A DNA stretch of 64,000 nt from NCBI RefSeq assembly GCF_028747645.1, contig NZ_CP118100.1, forward strand, positions 1,054,001-1,118,000, written 5' to 3'. Positions 41,944 to 50,858 of this stretch are shown in pieces. Under the pieces are notes generated by a model. That model saw only the letters and a list, made by a program, of their open reading frames with translations. It had not been told where the DNA came from and searched no databases. Every line of letters begins with the position of its first letter. Within the stretch, counting starts at the first letter, position 1. The translations under genes were made by a program, and so were the position numbers. Origin of the DNA: Microbacterium esteraromaticum. Its GTDB lineage: Bacteria; Actinomycetota; Actinomycetes; Actinomycetales; Microbacteriaceae.

Positions 41944-43136
41944 AGCGCGCCCAAGCGCCTGGCCGCTTCTTTGAGCACCTCGGTGCGTTTGCACGCGGCG
42001 AAACGCACCAGCCCGGCGTAGTCGGCGCGGTGGCCCGCAGAGACGAAAGCGCTCAGCGGGATCGCGACCACGCCCGCCCGCTCGGGCAGGGCACGGCAGA
42101 ACGCCGCGGTATCGGTCCCGCCGAGCGCGGTGGCGTCGGCGACGGTGAAGTATCCGCCCTGCGGGGTGTGCACGGTGAAGCCCGCTGCCGACAGCGCATC
42201 GCCCAGTAGTCGGTGCTTCGCGCGCAGCGCGTCACGGGCATCCGAGAAGTAGGCATCGGGCATCCGCAATCCGACCGCGACCGCCGGCTGGAACGGTGAG
42301 CCGTTCACATACGTCAGGTACTGCTTGACGGTCAGCACGGCGGTGATCAGGGCGGCGGGTCCGTGTACCCAGCCGATCTTCCAGCCAGTCACCGAGAAGG
42401 TCTTGCCCGCTGACGAGATCGTCAGCGTGCGCTCGGCGGCCCCGGGCAGCGTCGCGATCGGTACGTGCGGGCTGTCGAAAGACAGGTGCTCGTACACCTC
42501 GTCGGTGACGATGATCGCATCGTGCCGCTCAGCCAGGCGCACCACTTCGGCCTGCACCTGCGGGGTGAAGACCGCGCCGGTCGGGTTATGCGGGTCGTTG
42601 ACCAGGATGATGCGGGTGCGATCAGTGACCGCCGCCGCGAGCTCGTCGAGATCGGGCTGGAAGCCGGGGGCGCGCAGCGCCACGGTACGCAGTCGTGCAC
42701 CGGCCAGCGCCACCGCGGCGGCGTAGGAATCGTAATACGGCTCGAAGACGACGACCTCGTCGTCCGGCCCGTCGATCAGTGCCAGCAGAGCCGCGGTCAG
42801 CGCCTCGGTGGCGCCCGCCGTGACGATCACCTCGGTGTCGGAATCGACATCGAGGCCGTAGAAGCGCTGCTGATGCTCGCTGATCGCCGCCCGCAGATCG
42901 GGGATGCCACGGCCGGGCGGGTACTGGTTCGCACCCTGCGCGATGGCTTCTCGCGCGGCGTCGAGCACGACAGAGGGGCCGTCTTCGTCGGGGAAGCCCT
43001 GCCCCAGATTTATCGCACCGGTGCGCACCGCCGCGGCAGACATCTCTGCGAAGATTGTGGGCGCCACCTCGCCCTGCGGGGAGAGCAGGCCTGCCCCTGC
43101 TGCCGTGCGTCGCCAAGCGCCGGGAATGATATCCAT
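41919..43136 (-). CDS. PLP-dependent class I/II aminotransferase (KAT/YbdL-like)
   Basis: A 405-aa fold-type I enzyme. PLP Lys is in SSAGKTFSVTGWKIGW; Asn/Asp contacts are in VNDPHNPTGAVF and IIVTDEVYEHL; the substrate Arg is in LVRFAACK. QGFPDEDGP and YPPGRGIPDLRAA fit the kynurenine/glutamine-methionine transaminase branch. The ATG at 43136 is chosen for its -10 box 7 nt upstream; the longer frame from 43178 would read through the promoter. Confidence 0.85.
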   Translation of the reverse strand: MDIIPGAWRRTAAGAGLLSPQGEVAPTIFAEMSAAAVRTGAINLGQGFPDEDGPSVVLDAAREAIAQGANQYPPGRGIPDLRAAISEHQQRFYGLDVDSDTEVIVTAGATEALTAALLALIDGPDDEVVVFEPYYDSYAAAVALAGARLRTVALRAPGFQPDLDELAAAVTDRTRIILVNDPHNPTGAVFTPQVQAEVVRLAERHDAIIVTDEVYEHLSFDSPHVPIATLPGAAERTLTISSAGKTFSVTGWKIGWVHGPAALITAVLTVKQYLTYVNGSPFQPAVAVGLRMPDAYFSDARDALRAKHRLLGDALSAAGFTVHTPQGGYFTVADATALGGTDTAAFCRALPERAGVVAIPLSAFVSAGHRADYAGLVRFAACKRTEVLKEAARRLGALHSTGSTR

Positions 43137-43143
43137 GCAGAAC

Positions 43144-43149
43144 AGGCTA
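43144..43149 (-). promoter_or_regulatory. -10 element of the aminotransferase gene
   Basis: TAGCCT on the minus strand ends 7 nt (GTTCTGC) before the ATG at 43136. Confidence 0.5.
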
Positions 43150-43232
43150 AGACCATAGGAGACATCCATCTTCGCCATACCAAACGCACAGACTCACTTG
43201 TCACGCTAGTGGGGCGTTGTGAAGGAGCAGAT

Positions 43233-44813
43233 ATGAACGACAACAACACCTCCGGCGAAGCCTCCACCCCCGAGCAGCCGAGTGTCGGTGCGACCCCGAC
43301 GCCCCCGGACGCCCAGGCGTCCGCCCAGCCCGTGCAGCCTGTTCAGCCGGCTCAGCCTGTTCAGCCGGCTCAGCCCGTGCAGCCGGTTCAGCCCGCCGCC
43401 GGCGGTCACAGTATCCCGCCGACGTTCGGCTCCCACCAGCAGCCGGCCCCGACCTGGCAGGCCTCGCAGGGGGCGCCCCAGCACGGCGCACCCCAGCAGG
43501 GCGCCGCCTTCGGCGCGGCACCGCAGACCCCGCAGGGCCCCCAGGCGTCGCACGTGCCGCAGTACGGTGCCACGCAGCCCGTTCCCGACGGGAACGCCAC
43601 TGCTGAGGCGCCGAAGAAGGGCGGAAGCACCGTCAAGTTCGCCGGCCTGCTGCTCGCCGCGGCCATCGTCGGCGGCGTTGCCGGGTTCGGCGGCAGCGCG
43701 CTGAGCTCGGCCATGCTGAACCAGCCGGTGTCGCAGTCGGCGACCGGGCCGCAGACGGTGACGGTCAACAACCCCGGTTCTGTCAACGAGACCACCGCCA
43801 TCGCGACTCAGGTCCTGCCGTCGGTCGTCACGATCGAGGTGGCCGGCAGCCAAGAGGCCGGTAGCGGCTCGGGCGTCATTCTCGACGACGAGGGGCACGT
43901 GCTCACCAACGCGCACGTCGCCACGCTCGGTGGCGCCGTCGCCGACCCGACGATCCGCGTGACCACCTCGGACGGACGCATCTACTCGGCGACCCTGGTC
44001 GGATCCGACCCGATCTACGACCTCGCCGTGATCAAGCTCGAAGGGGCAGAAGACCTCACGCCGATCGAGTTCGCCGACTCGGGTGAACTGAATGTCGGCG
44101 ACACGGCCGTGGCCGTCGGCGCTCCTCTCGGACTGTCGAACTCGGTGACGACCGGTATCGTCAGCGCGCTCAACCGCAGCATCCAGGTCGCATCCTCGGC
44201 GCTGCCCGACAACGCCGACGAGTCCGAGCAGCCCGGCGACGGTTCCGAGAACGGCGAGGGCGGCCCGTTCCAGTTCGACATCCCCGGCATGGGCGCGCAG
44301 CAGGCACAGCAGTCGATCTCGATCGCCGTGATCCAGACCGATGCCGCCATCAACCCCGGCAACTCGGGCGGTGCGCTCGTTGACAGTCAGGGCCGCCTGA
44401 TCGGCATCAACGTCGCCATCGCCACCGCAGGAAGCGCCGACGAGTCCGGGTCGATCGGACTCGGCTTCGCGATCCCGTCGGTCATTGCCGAACGCGTCGC
44501 GAACGAGCTGATCGAGAACGGTGAGGCGACGCACGGTCTGCTCGGTGCGACGGTGCGCGACGCCTCGACCGTCGAAGGCGCCGTGGTCGCCGGCGCAGTG
44601 ATCGTCGAGCCGACGCCAGGCGGTGCGGCAGCAACGGCCGACCTGCGCGCTGGTGACATCATCACCGAGTTCAACGGGGCGCCGATCACCAGCGCCAGCG
44701 ACTTGACCGCGCAGGTGCGTGCCGCTGCTGCCGGCAGCACCGCCGAAGTGACCTACGTCCGTTCCGGGCAGACCTACACCGCCGAGGTCACCGTGGGCGA
44801 ATTGGTGCTCTGA
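43233..44813 (+). CDS. HtrA/DegP-like S1C serine protease with PDZ domain
   Basis: A 526-aa envelope protease. An ~130-residue cytoplasmic Pro/Gln/Ala-rich region precedes one transmembrane helix (VKFAGLLLAAAIVGGVAGFGG). The trypsin-like domain has the full triad: His in LTNAHVATLG, Asp in PIYDLAVIKL and Ser in NPGNSGGALVDSQG. A single C-terminal PDZ domain covers about 430-520 (TADLRAGDIITEFNGAPI). GAAGGAG gives a strong ribosome-binding site. In mycobacteria an htrA lies beside sigE/tatB; here a paralogue-like gene stands alone. Confidence 0.92.
   Translation: MNDNNTSGEASTPEQPSVGATPTPPDAQASAQPVQPVQPAQPVQPAQPVQPVQPAAGGHSIPPTFGSHQQPAPTWQASQGAPQHGAPQQGAAFGAAPQTPQGPQASHVPQYGATQPVPDGNATAEAPKKGGSTVKFAGLLLAAAIVGGVAGFGGSALSSAMLNQPVSQSATGPQTVTVNNPGSVNETTAIATQVLPSVVTIEVAGSQEAGSGSGVILDDEGHVLTNAHVATLGGAVADPTIRVTTSDGRIYSATLVGSDPIYDLAVIKLEGAEDLTPIEFADSGELNVGDTAVAVGAPLGLSNSVTTGIVSALNRSIQVASSALPDNADESEQPGDGSENGEGGPFQFDIPGMGAQQAQQSISIAVIQTDAAINPGNSGGALVDSQGRLIGINVAIATAGSADESGSIGLGFAIPSVIAERVANELIENGEATHGLLGATVRDASTVEGAVVAGAVIVEPTPGGAAATADLRAGDIITEFNGAPITSASDLTAQVRAAAAGSTAEVTYVRSGQTYTAEVTVGELVL
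43334..43397 (+). repeat. Pro-Gln repeat tract in the HtrA N-terminus
   Basis: Repeated CAGCCTGTTCAGCCGGCT-type units encode QPVQPVQPAQPVQPAQPVQP in the cytoplasmic tail before the membrane helix. Length variation between strains is likely. Confidence 0.7.
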
Positions 44814-44834
44814 CCCCGGTTCGTTCTCAGATCA

Positions 44835-44871
44835 GGACGCCACCCCGCGATAGGCTCGCGGGGTGGCGTCC
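44835..44871. terminator. perfect hairpin combining terminator, -10 box and start codon
   Basis: A perfect 16-bp stem (44835-44850 / 44856-44871) with loop TAGGC lies 21 nt after the HtrA stop. Its right arm is followed by TTCTCATT, so it looks like the htrA terminator. The next gene's -10 hexamer TAGGCT (44851-44856) fills the loop and its GTG start (44863) lies in the right arm. Confidence 0.75.
44851..44856 (+). promoter_or_regulatory. -10 element of the first CDP-glycerol transferase gene
   Basis: TAGGCT ends 6 nt (CGCGGG) before the GTG at 44863. It is embedded in the hairpin loop. Confidence 0.5.
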
Positions 44872-46116
44872 TTCTCATTCGGAACCGGCAACGCGGCCAA
44901 GCTGGTCCGGTTGCCGTTGTATGCCCTCGGACGCATAGGTACGTTCCTGGTGCCACGCGGCGACACCTGGGTGTTCGGATGCGGCGCTGGCGTGGGCGAC
45001 GGCGCGCTTGCCCTGCAGCGCGAGGCGTCGGATGCCGGGCACCGCACGATCTGGTTGACCCGGGATGCCCGCGATGAGGCCGACGCGAAAGCCCTGGGCA
45101 TCCGCACGCGCCGGCGGGACGGACTGCGCGGTTGGTGGGCGACCGCCCGCGCCGGCGTGCTGGTGGTCACACACGGCCTCGGAGATGTGAACCGCTATGG
45201 CAGCAGTGACGGGTTCGTCGTGCAGCTGTGGCACGGCATTCCGCTCAAGCGCATCGGACTGGACTCACCCGTCACCGTCCAGGTGCCGAAGGGTATCCCC
45301 GGCGCAGCCCTGCTGGGCCGTGTGCTCACCGGAATGTACCGCCGTGCGGCGCAGCGCATCCGCATCCTCCCCGCCGCCTCGCACCGCTCTCGCGGACGCC
45401 TTGAATCGGCGTTCGGGCTGGGGGATGACCGCGTCATCGTCACCGGCGAACCGCGGGTCGATGTTCTCTCGACGGGCACCGCCGAACAGCGCGTCGCCGA
45501 CGCGACCGCCGTCCTGACGCGCACCGGGCCGTTGCTGTCCGAGCAGAGCGCCCTGTTGTACGCGCCGACCTGGCGCGACGGCGCCGCAGATCCCGCCGTG
45601 CCCACCGCCGAGCAGTGGGTGCGCATCGTGCGGCTGCTCGAACAGCACGATGCCGTGCTGTTCATCCGCTCGCATCCGCTGGGCGAGGGAGCGTACGCCC
45701 CGCCGTGGTCCAGCGGACGGGTGCGGATGCTGGGAGCAGAGCTGCTGCCGGATGTGACCCCGGCGCTGCCCCGGATCGACGTGCTGATCACCGACTACTC
45801 GTCGATGGCCTACGACGTGGGGCTGCTGTCGATGCCGGTCGTGTACCTGGCACCGGACGTCGCCGAGTACTCCGCGACGCGGGGGTTCTACGGACGCTAC
45901 GAGGACGTCGCCGGCGAGGACTACGCCCACGACTGGGAGACAGCGATCGATCGGATCGACGAGATGCTCGGTGATCCGGCGGCGTACTCACGGGCATCCG
46001 ATCGCTCTGCCGCGCTCAGCGCGCACATGCACGCACATCGCGACGGGCGCAATGCGCACCGCGTGTACCAGGCCATCCGCGCGCGGGGGATCCCCGCGCC
46101 GAAGGGAGCACGATGA
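44863..46116 (+). CDS. CDP-glycerol:glycerophosphate glycerophosphotransferase-like protein 1
   Basis: A 417-aa TagF/TagB-family enzyme that would transfer a polyol-phosphate unit onto a teichoic-acid-like chain. GT-B family motifs are VVQLWHGIPLKRIG, VTGEPRVDVL, LYAPTWRDG, RSHPLGEG and VLITDYSSMAYDVGLL, then ATRGFYGRYED. No membrane helix is seen; the N-terminal amphipathic stretch (NAAKLVRLPLYALGRIGTF) may bind membrane. It overlaps the next gene by 4 nt (ATGA), giving a two-gene unit. Confidence 0.87.
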   Translation: MASFSFGTGNAAKLVRLPLYALGRIGTFLVPRGDTWVFGCGAGVGDGALALQREASDAGHRTIWLTRDARDEADAKALGIRTRRRDGLRGWWATARAGVLVVTHGLGDVNRYGSSDGFVVQLWHGIPLKRIGLDSPVTVQVPKGIPGAALLGRVLTGMYRRAAQRIRILPAASHRSRGRLESAFGLGDDRVIVTGEPRVDVLSTGTAEQRVADATAVLTRTGPLLSEQSALLYAPTWRDGAADPAVPTAEQWVRIVRLLEQHDAVLFIRSHPLGEGAYAPPWSSGRVRMLGAELLPDVTPALPRIDVLITDYSSMAYDVGLLSMPVVYLAPDVAEYSATRGFYGRYEDVAGEDYAHDWETAIDRIDEMLGDPAAYSRASDRSAALSAHMHAHRDGRNAHRVYQAIRARGIPAPKGAR

Positions 46117-47549
46117 CGACCGCTCGGATCGACGAGGACGCGCAGACGCTGATCATCGCGGGCACGGGCGCGCGGCCGGCCGCCGCGAGCCTGGACGGAC
46201 CGCGCGCACGCCTGGACGCGAAGATGACCGGCGGCGGCAAGACGTGGAAGGCGACCTTTCCGTTGCGCGTCTCGCGGTGGGGCGGCGCAGAACTGCCGCT
46301 GCCCTCGGGGCAGTACGCGCTCAGCGTCGACGGCATCGATGTCGACGACCTTGCCGTCGAGCCGGTGTTGCTGCCCTCGCTACGCGTCTCGGTGCACGGC
46401 GCCGACGTGACGATCGCCCCGGCCATCGCGCCGATCTACGAGACTCCCGAAGGGCAGCGCACGCTCGAGGAGCGCTATGCGTCGCAGATCGGCGCCGGCG
46501 AGAACGCGGTCTTCTTCGAGAGCTTCTACGGGCAGACCGCGGGGTGCAACCCGCGGGCGATCGATCGGGTGCTCGCCGAGCGCGCCCCGGCCGTCACCCG
46601 CTACTGGAGTGTCACCGATCTGTCGGTGGAAGTGCCCGACGGCGCCATCGCCGTCATCGAGGGCGGACCGGAGTGGTGGCGGGCGCGTGCCGAGTCGCGG
46701 ATGCTGATCGTCAACGACTGGCTGCGGCACAGGTTCGTGCGCAAGCCCGGCCAGCGTGTGCTGCAGACCTGGCACGGCACGCCGCTCAAGCGCCTCGCGC
46801 TGCACCGGCCCGGATTCGCGCCGCGGCGGATGGCTGCCGTGGTGAAGGAGTCGCGTCGCTGGGACGTGCTGCTGGCGCAGAACACGTACGCGGCGCGCAT
46901 CCTGAAGAAGGCATACGCGTTCTTCGGTAAGCCGATCTGGGTCGACGGCTACCCCCGCAACGATCTGCTCGCCACAGCAGATCCGGCTCCGATCCGCGCC
47001 GCGCTCGGCATCGACGCCGATGAGCGCGTGCTGCTGTACGCGCCGACCTGGCGCGATGACCGTTCCGAGATGGTCGACTTCATCGACCCGCAGCAACTCG
47101 CGGTCGACACCGATTCGGTAGTGCTCGTGCGTGGTCACTCGCGCACCATCAAGCCCGGGCGTGATCACGCCGGCGCGCGCGTGATCGACGTCACCGGGTA
47201 CCCCGAGACCTCGCGTCTGCTGCTGATCGCCGACGCGCTGATCACGGACTACTCGTCGGTGATGTTCGACTTCAGTGTCACCGGCCGGCCGATCTACTTC
47301 TTGGTGCCCGACCTGGAGCACTACCGCGGCGAGTTGCGCGGGTTCTACTTCGACCTGGCCGAGCGCGCGCCGGGGCCATTGGTGCACTCGCAGGAAGAGC
47401 TCGTGCGGGCCCTGGAAGATGCCGACGTGCCGTCTGCGTACGAACGTCGGTATGGCGCATGGCGGGCGCAGTTCAACCGGCTCGACGACGGCGAAGCGGC
47501 CGAGCGTGTCGTCGCGCGCATCCTCGACCAGGGGTGGCTGACCGCCTGA
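46113..47549 (+). CDS. CDP-glycerol:glycerophosphate glycerophosphotransferase-like protein 2
   Basis: A 478-aa paralogue of the preceding gene. An extra ~120-residue N-terminal beta-rich domain (about 10-110) precedes the transferase domain. Motifs are VLQTWHGTPLKRLALH, VDGYPRNDLL, LYAPTWRDDRSEMVDF, RGHSRTI, ALITDYSSVMFDFSV and LRGFYFDLAER. Its start overlaps the previous stop. Together they could perform priming and polymerising steps; which does which cannot be told. Confidence 0.87.
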   Translation: MTTARIDEDAQTLIIAGTGARPAAASLDGPRARLDAKMTGGGKTWKATFPLRVSRWGGAELPLPSGQYALSVDGIDVDDLAVEPVLLPSLRVSVHGADVTIAPAIAPIYETPEGQRTLEERYASQIGAGENAVFFESFYGQTAGCNPRAIDRVLAERAPAVTRYWSVTDLSVEVPDGAIAVIEGGPEWWRARAESRMLIVNDWLRHRFVRKPGQRVLQTWHGTPLKRLALHRPGFAPRRMAAVVKESRRWDVLLAQNTYAARILKKAYAFFGKPIWVDGYPRNDLLATADPAPIRAALGIDADERVLLYAPTWRDDRSEMVDFIDPQQLAVDTDSVVLVRGHSRTIKPGRDHAGARVIDVTGYPETSRLLLIADALITDYSSVMFDFSVTGRPIYFLVPDLEHYRGELRGFYFDLAERAPGPLVHSQEELVRALEDADVPSAYERRYGAWRAQFNRLDDGEAAERVVARILDQGWLTA

Positions 47550-47565
47550 CGGTGCCCGCCGGCGC

Positions 47566-48630
47566 TCAGGGCAGCGGGGTATTGCGGTCGCCGAGCCGTG
47601 AGGCATCGACGGTGTCGCCGGCGCCGCGCAGCACCCCGGCGAGGAAGCCGAGCCCCCAGGCGAAGTGCATGGTCGGTAGCACGGCCAGCGTCCAGAGGCG
47701 TTCTCGCAGTCCGCGGTGCCCCGACAGTGCGACAACGAGCACGAGTACGGCGTATGCGATCAAGGGCACGTACACGATCGAGGCGAGCACACCCGGAAGG
47801 CCGTGCAGCACGCCCGTCAGCTGCAGCACGCCCACGATCAGAGCAAGCGCCGTGACGAGCACCAACGCGGGTGGGGCGAAGAACCGCAGGCCGTTGCTGC
47901 GTCCGAAACGACGCACCAGTTCGCCGCGCCAGGCCCCGGTGGCGCGGAACTGGCGCGCCAGGCGCCACCAGTTCTCGCGCGGCCAGTAGGTGACCGAGAG
48001 TCGCGGGTCGAACCAGACCAGATGACCCGCCTCACGGATGCGCAGGTTCAGCTCCCAGTCCTCGCCGCGACGGATCGACTCATCGAACAGGCCGACCTCG
48101 TCGAGCACCTCGCGGCGCATCACACCGAGATAGGCGGACTCGGCCTCGCCCTCGCGCTCGCTGCCGTGGTAGGCGCCGCCGCCGAGCCCGACGGGGGAGT
48201 TGTACAGGCGCGCCACGGCGCTCTGAAACGGGGTGCGCCCGTCGGCGCGCATCACGCCACCGACGTTCGCCGCGCCGGTGCGCTCCAGCGTCTCCAGCGC
48301 CTGCCGTGCATAGCCGGGCGAGAGCTCGGAATGCGCATCGACGCGGATGACCGTGGGGTAGCGGCTGGCACGGATGGCGGCGTTCAGACCGACCGGGATG
48401 TGCGCGGCGGGGTTGTCGACCAGATGCACGCGTGTGTCGGCGGCGGCGAGGCGCTGCGCGAGCTCGGTGGTGCCGTCCGTAGAAGGGCCCAGGGCGAGCA
48501 CGAGCTCGGTCGGGCCGTCGACGTCCTGTTCGAGCACGGAGCGCACGGCGTGCTCGAGGTAGTCGCGTTCGTTGAGCACGGGCATGACGAAGGAGACCCC
48601 GTCGGGCGATGGATGGTCTGTCTCGTGCAC
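47566..48630 (-). CDS. family 2 glycosyltransferase with C-terminal membrane helices
   Basis: A 354-aa protein. The GT2 domain (about 10-235) has SFVMPVLNERDYL, LALGPSTDGT, VIRVDAHSELSPGY (DxD-like), RGEDWELNLRIREAG (acceptor-side ED) and a terminal Q/RxxRW-like RQFRATGAWRG. About three transmembrane segments follow. It is similar to succinoglycan-type transferases. The start is a GTG at 48630 with no good ribosome-binding site. It is convergent with the CDP-glycerol transferase pair, only 16 nt between stops. Confidence 0.83.
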   Translation of the reverse strand: MHETDHPSPDGVSFVMPVLNERDYLEHAVRSVLEQDVDGPTELVLALGPSTDGTTELAQRLAAADTRVHLVDNPAAHIPVGLNAAIRASRYPTVIRVDAHSELSPGYARQALETLERTGAANVGGVMRADGRTPFQSAVARLYNSPVGLGGGAYHGSEREGEAESAYLGVMRREVLDEVGLFDESIRRGEDWELNLRIREAGHLVWFDPRLSVTYWPRENWWRLARQFRATGAWRGELVRRFGRSNGLRFFAPPALVLVTALALIVGVLQLTGVLHGLPGVLASIVYVPLIAYAVLVLVVALSGHRGLRERLWTLAVLPTMHFAWGLGFLAGVLRGAGDTVDASRLGDRNTPLP

Positions 48631-48713
48631 GATTCGATCATGTCATGCGGTGGGCGCCGCGCCCGGATGCCGGCACCGGCACGGCCGAGGCGATGGTGTT
48701 CGGGGAAGCGCCG

Positions 48714-48719
48714 TATTCT
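48714..48719 (+). promoter_or_regulatory. -10 element of the third CDP-glycerol transferase-like gene
   Basis: TATTCT ends 6 nt before the ATG at 48726. The 6 nt (GGAGGG) are also a Shine-Dalgarno sequence, although too close for normal use. Confidence 0.5.
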
Positions 48720-48725
48720 GGAGGG

Positions 48726-50009
48726 ATGGGTGTCGTCTCGGATGGAAAGAAGGCTTACCGGCTGCTGAGAAAGGCACTCGCCTCTCGCGCCGCGGTGCAG
48801 CGGGTCAGGCGAACTCTGGCGCAACGCGAGCCGCACCCGCGCGACACGTACAAGATCGCGGTGTACTTCGCCGACGGCGCGGTCAACATGTATCAGATGC
48901 GGCAGTGGTACCGCCCGCTGGCACAGCTGGCTGAACGCTGGCCGGTGGTCGTGCTCTCGCGCAGCGCGACCGGCGCCGAGCAGCTGATCGCTGAGGACGG
49001 GCCGCCGGTCGCGTTCGTGCCGACGGTGCGCAACCTCGAGAAGTTCATCGCGAAGCAAGACATCCGGATCGTCTTGTATGTGAACCAGAACACCCGCAAC
49101 TTCCAGATGTTCCGGTACGGCCGCCGCTGGCACGTGTTCATCAACCACGGTGAGTCCGACAAGATGTACATGACCACCAACCAGTACAAGGCGTACGACT
49201 ACGCCCTGGTCGCCGGTCAGGCCGCCCGCGACCGGCTCAGCCGCACCCTGTGGGACTACGACATCGACCGGCGCACGATCGAGATCGGCCGTCCGCAGGC
49301 CGATCACTACTCCGGCACCCTTCCCTATACCCCGGACGAGCGCACGGTCGTGCTATATGCGCCGACCTGGGAGGGCGATCGCCCTTCTGCGCACTACGGA
49401 TCGATCGCCACTCACGGCGAGACGCTCGTTCGCGGGCTGCTGGCAACGGGCCGGCACCGCCTGATCTACCGGCCGCACCCGCGTAGCGGTGTGGTCGACG
49501 ATGCGTACGGTGCGGCGCACCAGCGCATTCTCACCGCGATCGCCGAGGCAAACGCGACCGACGCGACCGCTCACCACATCTACGACGACGGTCCCGAGCT
49601 GGGCTGGCAGCTCGCCGCTGCCGATGTCGCGATCGTCGACATCTCGGCGATGGTCTATGACCGACTCGCCTCGGGTAAGCCGTTGCTGATTACCCGCCCT
49701 GACGATGAGCGCGCTTCGATCGACACCAAGGGCTATCTGTCGGCGTGTGAATGGCTGACGGTCGATGGCGCCGGCGACATCGTCGCCGAGGTCGATCGTG
49801 TGCGCGGCGACGAGGCGGCGATCGAGCGTCTGGACACCTGGGTCACGCACTACTTCGGTGACACCACGCCGGGGGCGGCGACGGCTAAGTTCCATGCCGC
49901 CATCGAGCAGCTGATGCAGAAGTGGGATCACTGGCACGCGCGTGACAACATGCCGGCCGCGGAAGCATCGGAACACGACACCGCAGATCTCGACGAGGAC
50001 GCGGTCTGA
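48726..50009 (+). CDS. divergent CDP-glycerol glycerophosphotransferase-like protein 3
   Basis: A 427-aa GT-B protein related to the two upstream paralogues. LYAPTWEGDRPSAHYGS, YRPHPRSG and the overall order match the family. The acceptor-site HGxP reads FINHGESDKMYM and the TDYSS motif reads VAIVDISAMVYDRLA, so substrate specificity probably differs. The C-terminus is acidic. It is followed at once by birA (TGAATG). Confidence 0.78.
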   Translation: MGVVSDGKKAYRLLRKALASRAAVQRVRRTLAQREPHPRDTYKIAVYFADGAVNMYQMRQWYRPLAQLAERWPVVVLSRSATGAEQLIAEDGPPVAFVPTVRNLEKFIAKQDIRIVLYVNQNTRNFQMFRYGRRWHVFINHGESDKMYMTTNQYKAYDYALVAGQAARDRLSRTLWDYDIDRRTIEIGRPQADHYSGTLPYTPDERTVVLYAPTWEGDRPSAHYGSIATHGETLVRGLLATGRHRLIYRPHPRSGVVDDAYGAAHQRILTAIAEANATDATAHHIYDDGPELGWQLAAADVAIVDISAMVYDRLASGKPLLITRPDDERASIDTKGYLSACEWLTVDGAGDIVAEVDRVRGDEAAIERLDTWVTHYFGDTTPGAATAKFHAAIEQLMQKWDHWHARDNMPAAEASEHDTADLDEDAV

Positions 50010-50795
50010 ATGAACCTGCAACGCGCCTCGGGGATCGCCGGTCGTCTGCTGGTACTGCCCGAGTGCGGCTCGACGAACGCCGAGTTGCGTGGGCGCGCGT
50101 CGGATGCCACCGCCTGGCCGCATCTGTCGGTGCTGGTCACCGACTCACAGACCGCGGGGCGGGGGCGGCTCGACCGCACCTGGGACACGCCTCCCGGAGC
50201 CGCGCTGGCAATCTCGGTGCTGCTGCGCGACCTGCCGGAGAGTGTCGACGCGCGCGGATGGCTGCCTTTGGCCGGTGGGGTGGCGATGACGGATGCCGTC
50301 GCCGCACAGCTGCCCGGCCATGAAGTGGGCCTGAAATGGCCCAACGACGTGCTCGTCGACGGCCGCAAGATCTGTGGCATCCTCGCCGAGGTCGTCGGTG
50401 ACGCGGTGATCGTCGGTGCTGGGGTGAACACCGCGATGACACACGCGCAGCTGCCGGTTCCAACGGCGACGTCGTTCGCCTGCCAGGATGCCGTTGCGGA
50501 TGCCGATCGGCTGGTGGCCGACTATCTGAACCGGCTCGACGCGATCGTGCGCGAGCTGAGCAGAGCGGGCGACGCGATCCGATCGGGTCTGCACGCCGAG
50601 GCGACCGCGCGGTGCATCACGCTGGGACGCGCGGTGAACGTATCGCTGCCGGACGGCACATCGATGCACGGACGCGCGGTGCGCCTGGCCGACGACGGCA
50701 GACTCGTCGTCGCCGAGGAATCCACCGAGGCGGGCTGTGCAGAGAGCGAACGTGCGGTGTCGTCGGGCGATGTCGTGCACGCGCGGCTGGCCTGA
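50010..50795 (+). CDS. birA: biotin-[acetyl-CoA-carboxylase] ligase (monofunctional)
   Basis: A 261-aa enzyme that activates biotin and transfers it to the carboxylase carrier domain. CGSTNAEL, TAGRGRLDRTW (biotinyl-AMP loop) and LKWPNDVLVDGRKICGILAE (catalytic Lys region) are present. There is no N-terminal winged helix, so it cannot repress transcription like E. coli BirA. The start codon directly follows the previous stop. Confidence 0.93.
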   Translation: MNLQRASGIAGRLLVLPECGSTNAELRGRASDATAWPHLSVLVTDSQTAGRGRLDRTWDTPPGAALAISVLLRDLPESVDARGWLPLAGGVAMTDAVAAQLPGHEVGLKWPNDVLVDGRKICGILAEVVGDAVIVGAGVNTAMTHAQLPVPTATSFACQDAVADADRLVADYLNRLDAIVRELSRAGDAIRSGLHAEATARCITLGRAVNVSLPDGTSMHGRAVRLADDGRLVVAEESTEAGCAESERAVSSGDVVHARLA

Positions 50796-50846
50796 CGCGG
50801 CACGCTGACACGCCCTGCGGGTGCCGGGGATGTCGCATCCTGACGG

Positions 50847-50852
50847 CACAAT
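50847..50852 (+). promoter_or_regulatory. -10 element of the PH-domain gene
   Basis: CACAAT ends 6 nt (GGAGGC) before the ATG at 50859. Confidence 0.4.
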
Positions 50853-50858
50853 GGAGGC

